NCBI RefSeq assembly: GCF_029027965.1
Contig: NZ_CP119082.1
Coordinates: forward strand, 1,158,001 to 1,222,000
Source of the DNA: Paracoccus sp. S3-43
GTDB lineage: Bacteria; Pseudomonadota; Alphaproteobacteria; Rhodobacterales; Rhodobacteraceae
DNA: 64,000 nucleotides
Direction: 5' to 3'
Shown: positions 62,701 to 64,000 of the stretch, piece after piece
Layout of the letters: each line of letters opens with the position of its first letter
Position numbering within the stretch: position 1 is the first letter of the stretch
Translations under genes and position numbers: made by a program
Notes under the pieces: generated by a model
What the model was told of the DNA's origin: nothing
The model's database searches: none
The model's input: the letters and a program-made list of their open reading frames with translations, nothing else

Positions 62701-63269
62701 TCGATGTCCTGCAGCGGAACGATGAGGCGGCGGCCCACGTCCATGCGCAGGGCGAGCGGCTCTGCCTGCTTGGCGACGAGATAGGGGTGGTCGGCCGGGG
62801 CGGGACCGGCGCTGGTCCAAATCCGGGCCGCGCGCTCGGCGGCCTCGTCCGCGCGGTTCGGCGCGGGCGCGGCATCGTCATCGGGGTTGCTCTCGGGCGG
62901 CGCCGTGGCCGGTGCCGTTGGCGGCTCGCCCGGATTGTTTGCGCGCATTGCGCCTGGTGTCGATCGCTGACGAGTCGGCCGTGGCAGCGCCGCCATACCG
63001 ATCCGGTCGGCGATCCAGTCGGTCGCATCGTCGCGCGCCATGCCGAGATCGCGGCCGACGAGATCCGAGAACCAGCCGCCCCGACCTTCCTCGTGGTCGA
63101 ACCACATCCCCGCCCGCGCGCCCCCGACGACGACCGAGAGGCTGCCCTTGCGGCCCCAGCGCCATTCCTGCCCCGCGCGGAAGGTCGGCTTGCCCAGAAG
63201 CTCCACCGCCAGCTCCGGCACGCGGGCGCGCAGCTCGGCATCGAAGGCCCGCCAGTCCCGCCCGCTCAT
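59778..63269 (-). CDS. phage Toprim-primase/helicase fusion protein
   Basis: The protein has 1163 residues. The N-terminus has a short zinc-free primase-like segment, then a Toprim part (LICEGWATGASLHIATGH, LVLVADNDAKPDRDSN, with acidic residues) around 235-300. From about 420 it is helicase-like: DVGLGKTSSARAAI (Walker A), LLVIDEGFWQSG (DExx) and IQAMGRGRGVNRTA (motif VI). It likely opens and primes phage DNA. The C-terminal 150 residues include the palindromic stretch at 60120-60181. Start ATG at 63269 has no alternative. Confidence 0.85.
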   Translation of the reverse strand: MSGRDWRAFDAELRARVPELAVELLGKPTFRAGQEWRWGRKGSLSVVVGGARAGMWFDHEEGRGGWFSDLVGRDLGMARDDATDWIADRIGMAALPRPTRQRSTPGAMRANNPGEPPTAPATAPPESNPDDDAAPAPNRADEAAERAARIWTSAGPAPADHPYLVAKQAEPLALRMDVGRRLIVPLQDIDGRIHSLETIAPDGAKRFLAGGAKKGHFAVVGADPRPLKEPTSPVLICEGWATGASLHIATGHIVIAAMDAGNLMPVAEALRARFPAADLVLVADNDAKPDRDSNPGVEAARKVALAVDGRLAVPDSPGDANDLFCAEGPDAVAALVAGAARIPPPPPTYPAPVRTPDEARASLAEAIAGFMAAIPDYWAAVEAAQEEATNPDADRDPLDFNIVARAALPPLLGLPVDVGLGKTSSARAAIAELIAAGGLGQRKVVYAVPRHDLGADQVTELKALGLSAMLWKGRTAPDPTDDNPDRLMCLDTEATFDALEIEHPVEQSCCKVKNGAELLLCPWFHECGYQRQKPLAQAAQVIVCAHDSLFHMKPQAIGEVGLLVIDEGFWQSGLRGLDGKATLTQDGLEPGRTSVTCYTGKGKMDVGATADLVAARERLCKALRVTEPGPLRLGLLEAVGLTPDDCRHAATLERRRMRDAGLRPGMSPVERRKRIEAVLLPAGEPWAPPGRCATLWLILAEALDNGHDAAGAELVHEMTDAGSVRALRLRWRSRMRTGWAAAAPILHLDATLRPELVQTYLPRLRLGTPVAARQPHVRVLQVTGSPTSARALTPSADAPERDRKAAASRLRDLRAWIELRARQCHRPGQAIDLLIVGQKAAIDALRSAGLPPRVEAVHFNALSGLDRWGGIGGMVILGRTLPAPHTVELIAMALTGRMPAPNPEDAGWWYPMVERRVRLAGDRTAPLAMEEHADPIAEAVRWSICEGELIQAMGRGRGVNRTAATPLEIDLLTDVVLPITVDALVPWSELRPTRRDLMALTGIVLENAADMAACFPELWPTREAAKKDGQRKGTNDYYRDLYNSRLSPSSAEVTYRPTGAGHRTRTARADLTRIPDPEAWLTNRLGPLASFELTVCNSDASEANGPSSAVRLDALASRLTASMQAVLVARRAALDVLSARLEAAKPVAPTRSVHPKPTEEIDA
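60120..60181. repeat. 62-base near-perfect palindrome inside primase gene
   Basis: Outer arms of 15 bases (AGAGGAAGGGGACAA and its complement, 60120-60134 and 60167-60181) and inner arms of 11 bases (CTATTATAGAG and CTCTATAATAG, 60139-60149 and 60152-60162) are separated only by a four-base mismatch bulge on each side and a two-base centre. The inner part is strongly AT-rich. It is translated as RKGTNDYYRDLYNSRLSPSS. Confidence 0.85.
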
Positions 63270-63664
63270 CGCCGGCCCCGCGAAACGGGAGCACGCACGC
63301 CAGTTGGCCGGAGGGCCGCAGCGGCAGTGCGGAGGGGTTGGCGGAGACGGGGGGACACGGGGGCTGCGGAACCGGTTGAAGGGCGTCGTTGCCCTCGGTT
63401 CTGCCGCGCATCAGAGCGCCCTCGCGACGTCGGAACCGGTCCTCCCGGCCGCAAACCATCGCGCCGGAAAGGGGTGACCCCTTCCAGCAAGATCATGAAA
63501 TTACGTCAGATCATGGGTGGACCCCAACGGGTCAAATGACTAATCCGGAGCGCCCTTGGCAGCCGTGCCCGATCAGAGGGGTGACCACTCTGCTGCGCGA
63601 ATGGGGTGAGCGGTTCACCCCTCGATCAGGATGCCGACGCCGCGGGCTCACCCCTCGGTGTTGG
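63270..63664. repeat. noncoding region with GGGGTGA/TCACCCC repeats
   Basis: Copies of GGGGTGA or its complement occur near 63474, 63580, 63603-63609, 63615-63621 and 63644; the middle two form GGGGTGA-GCGGT-TCACCCC. A further GGGGTGT lies near 63674. A 76-residue minus-strand frame (63266-63496) could exist but has weak support. An origin or operator is possible. Confidence 0.45.
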
Positions 63665-64000
63665 CTACTGCCAGGGGTGTTCCGGATCCTTCGGAGGCCC
63701 CAGGGCCGCTAGTCGGCGCGGCAGGTCAGAGCGGCCGTGAAGCACGTCGACGACGATCACCTGGTCCGGCATCTCGAAGAACACGATGAAATGCTGTCCC
63801 GCCCGCGTGAAGCGCAAATCCTCCGGCAGGTCGGGGTCGATCATGCGGCGGCAGTCCTGCGAGTACGCCTCACCGGCGGCAATAGCGGCGCAGCGGGCGA
63901 CGAGGTCCGTCTCGTAAGCCTCGGCCTGGCGCGGCCCAAAGGTCTCCAGCGTCCAGCGTGCGATCTCGACGAGCGCGCGTTCCGCGTGTCGCGTGAGCCG
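63665..64000 (-). CDS. RelE/ParE-family toxin (partial, 5' end outside window)
   Basis: 111 codons remain, from RLTRHAERALVEIARWTLETF to the stop at 63665. The pattern YETDLVARCAAIAAG, DLRFTRAGQHFIVFFEMPDQ, then VIVVDVLHGRSDLPRRLA is the RelE/ParE fold. Only a few N-terminal residues can be missing. The antitoxin gene should lie just beyond the right edge, on the same strand. The toxin would cleave mRNA at the ribosome or poison gyrase. Confidence 0.85.
   Translation of the reverse strand, partial: RLTRHAERALVEIARWTLETFGPRQAEAYETDLVARCAAIAAGEAYSQDCRRMIDPDLPEDLRFTRAGQHFIVFFEMPDQVIVVDVLHGRSDLPRRLAALGPPKDPEHPWQ

Noticed and set aside
63266..63496. 76-residue minus-strand protein before the primase
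   Set aside because: Overlap ATGA is suggestive, but it is Arg/Pro-rich, overlaps the repeat region, and a second frame is equally open.
60996..63539. Long plus-strand reading of 847 codons opposite the primase gene
   Set aside because: It mirrors the primase gene; high GC content leaves few stops on the other strand. No family match and no ribosome site.
1..64000. CRISPR array or plasmid replication genes
   Set aside because: No regularly spaced repeats and no Rep/ParA-type genes were seen; the ParB-like domain is of phage type.

Overview
The window is GC-rich DNA from an alphaproteobacterium, most likely a member of the Rhodobacterales (Paracoccus/Rhodobacter-like). That placement rests on the gene-transfer-agent-type tail genes, the PHA/acetate operon with an FNR box, the DUF2924-recombinase cassette, and the overall codon and base use. 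It is an inference from recognisable families, not from a marker gene. Most of the window is accessory DNA: phage pieces, insertion sequences, a restriction island and a metal/envelope-stress island, with two blocks of host-type metabolic and transport genes.

Layout. (1) 1-3185, minus strand: early phage genes (recombination-type ATPase, sigma-like factor, Com-like zinc finger); the first gene runs off the left edge. (2) 3264-8057: an unrecognised 747-residue protein divergent from a four-gene plus-strand cassette (small protein, DUF2924, large serine recombinase, HTH-like protein). (3) 8109-16297: a type I restriction-modification operon (half-size HsdS, HsdM, full HsdS, DUF3800, HsdR, YgjP-type metallopeptidase), bordered by a tRNA-Ser-like 3' remnant and an IS1111-type element. 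(4) 18063-32795: a metal and envelope-maintenance island with a MerR regulator, two CDF transporters, a Zn/Cd-type P-type ATPase, a ten-gene operon (SCO, DsbB, DsbA, PCuAC, SCO, M23 peptidase, DUF411, ZIP, LspA, Lnt), a transglutaminase-like protein and two L,D-transpeptidases. Four promoters here share the 19-bp spacer typical of MerR control. (5) 32858-43085: a decayed phage/GTA-type tail module broken by IS3, IS110, IS66 and IS5 remnants. (6) 43084-49530: glutamate symporter, then a PhaC - phosphate acyltransferase - acetate kinase - FabI operon with a perfect FNR box. (7) 49784-56677: HlyD - RbbA-type ABC exporter - ABC permease - DUF900 lipoprotein, with a divergent TetR gene. (8) 56932-64000, minus strand: phage packaging and replication genes (ParB-terminase fusion, DUF6362, small proteins, Toprim-helicase primase) and a RelE/ParE toxin cut by the right edge.

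How the parts fit. All phage genes lie on the minus strand and fall into usual phage order if read from the left block, off the left edge, onto the right edge, through terminase and then the tail genes. The host-type blocks therefore sit between phage modules. This could reflect cargo replacing prophage segments, a circular replicon, or two prophages; the window alone cannot decide. The metal island appears to work as one regulon: metal export, copper delivery to the periplasm, disulfide formation, lipoprotein maturation and peptidoglycan remodelling under one MerR-type switch.
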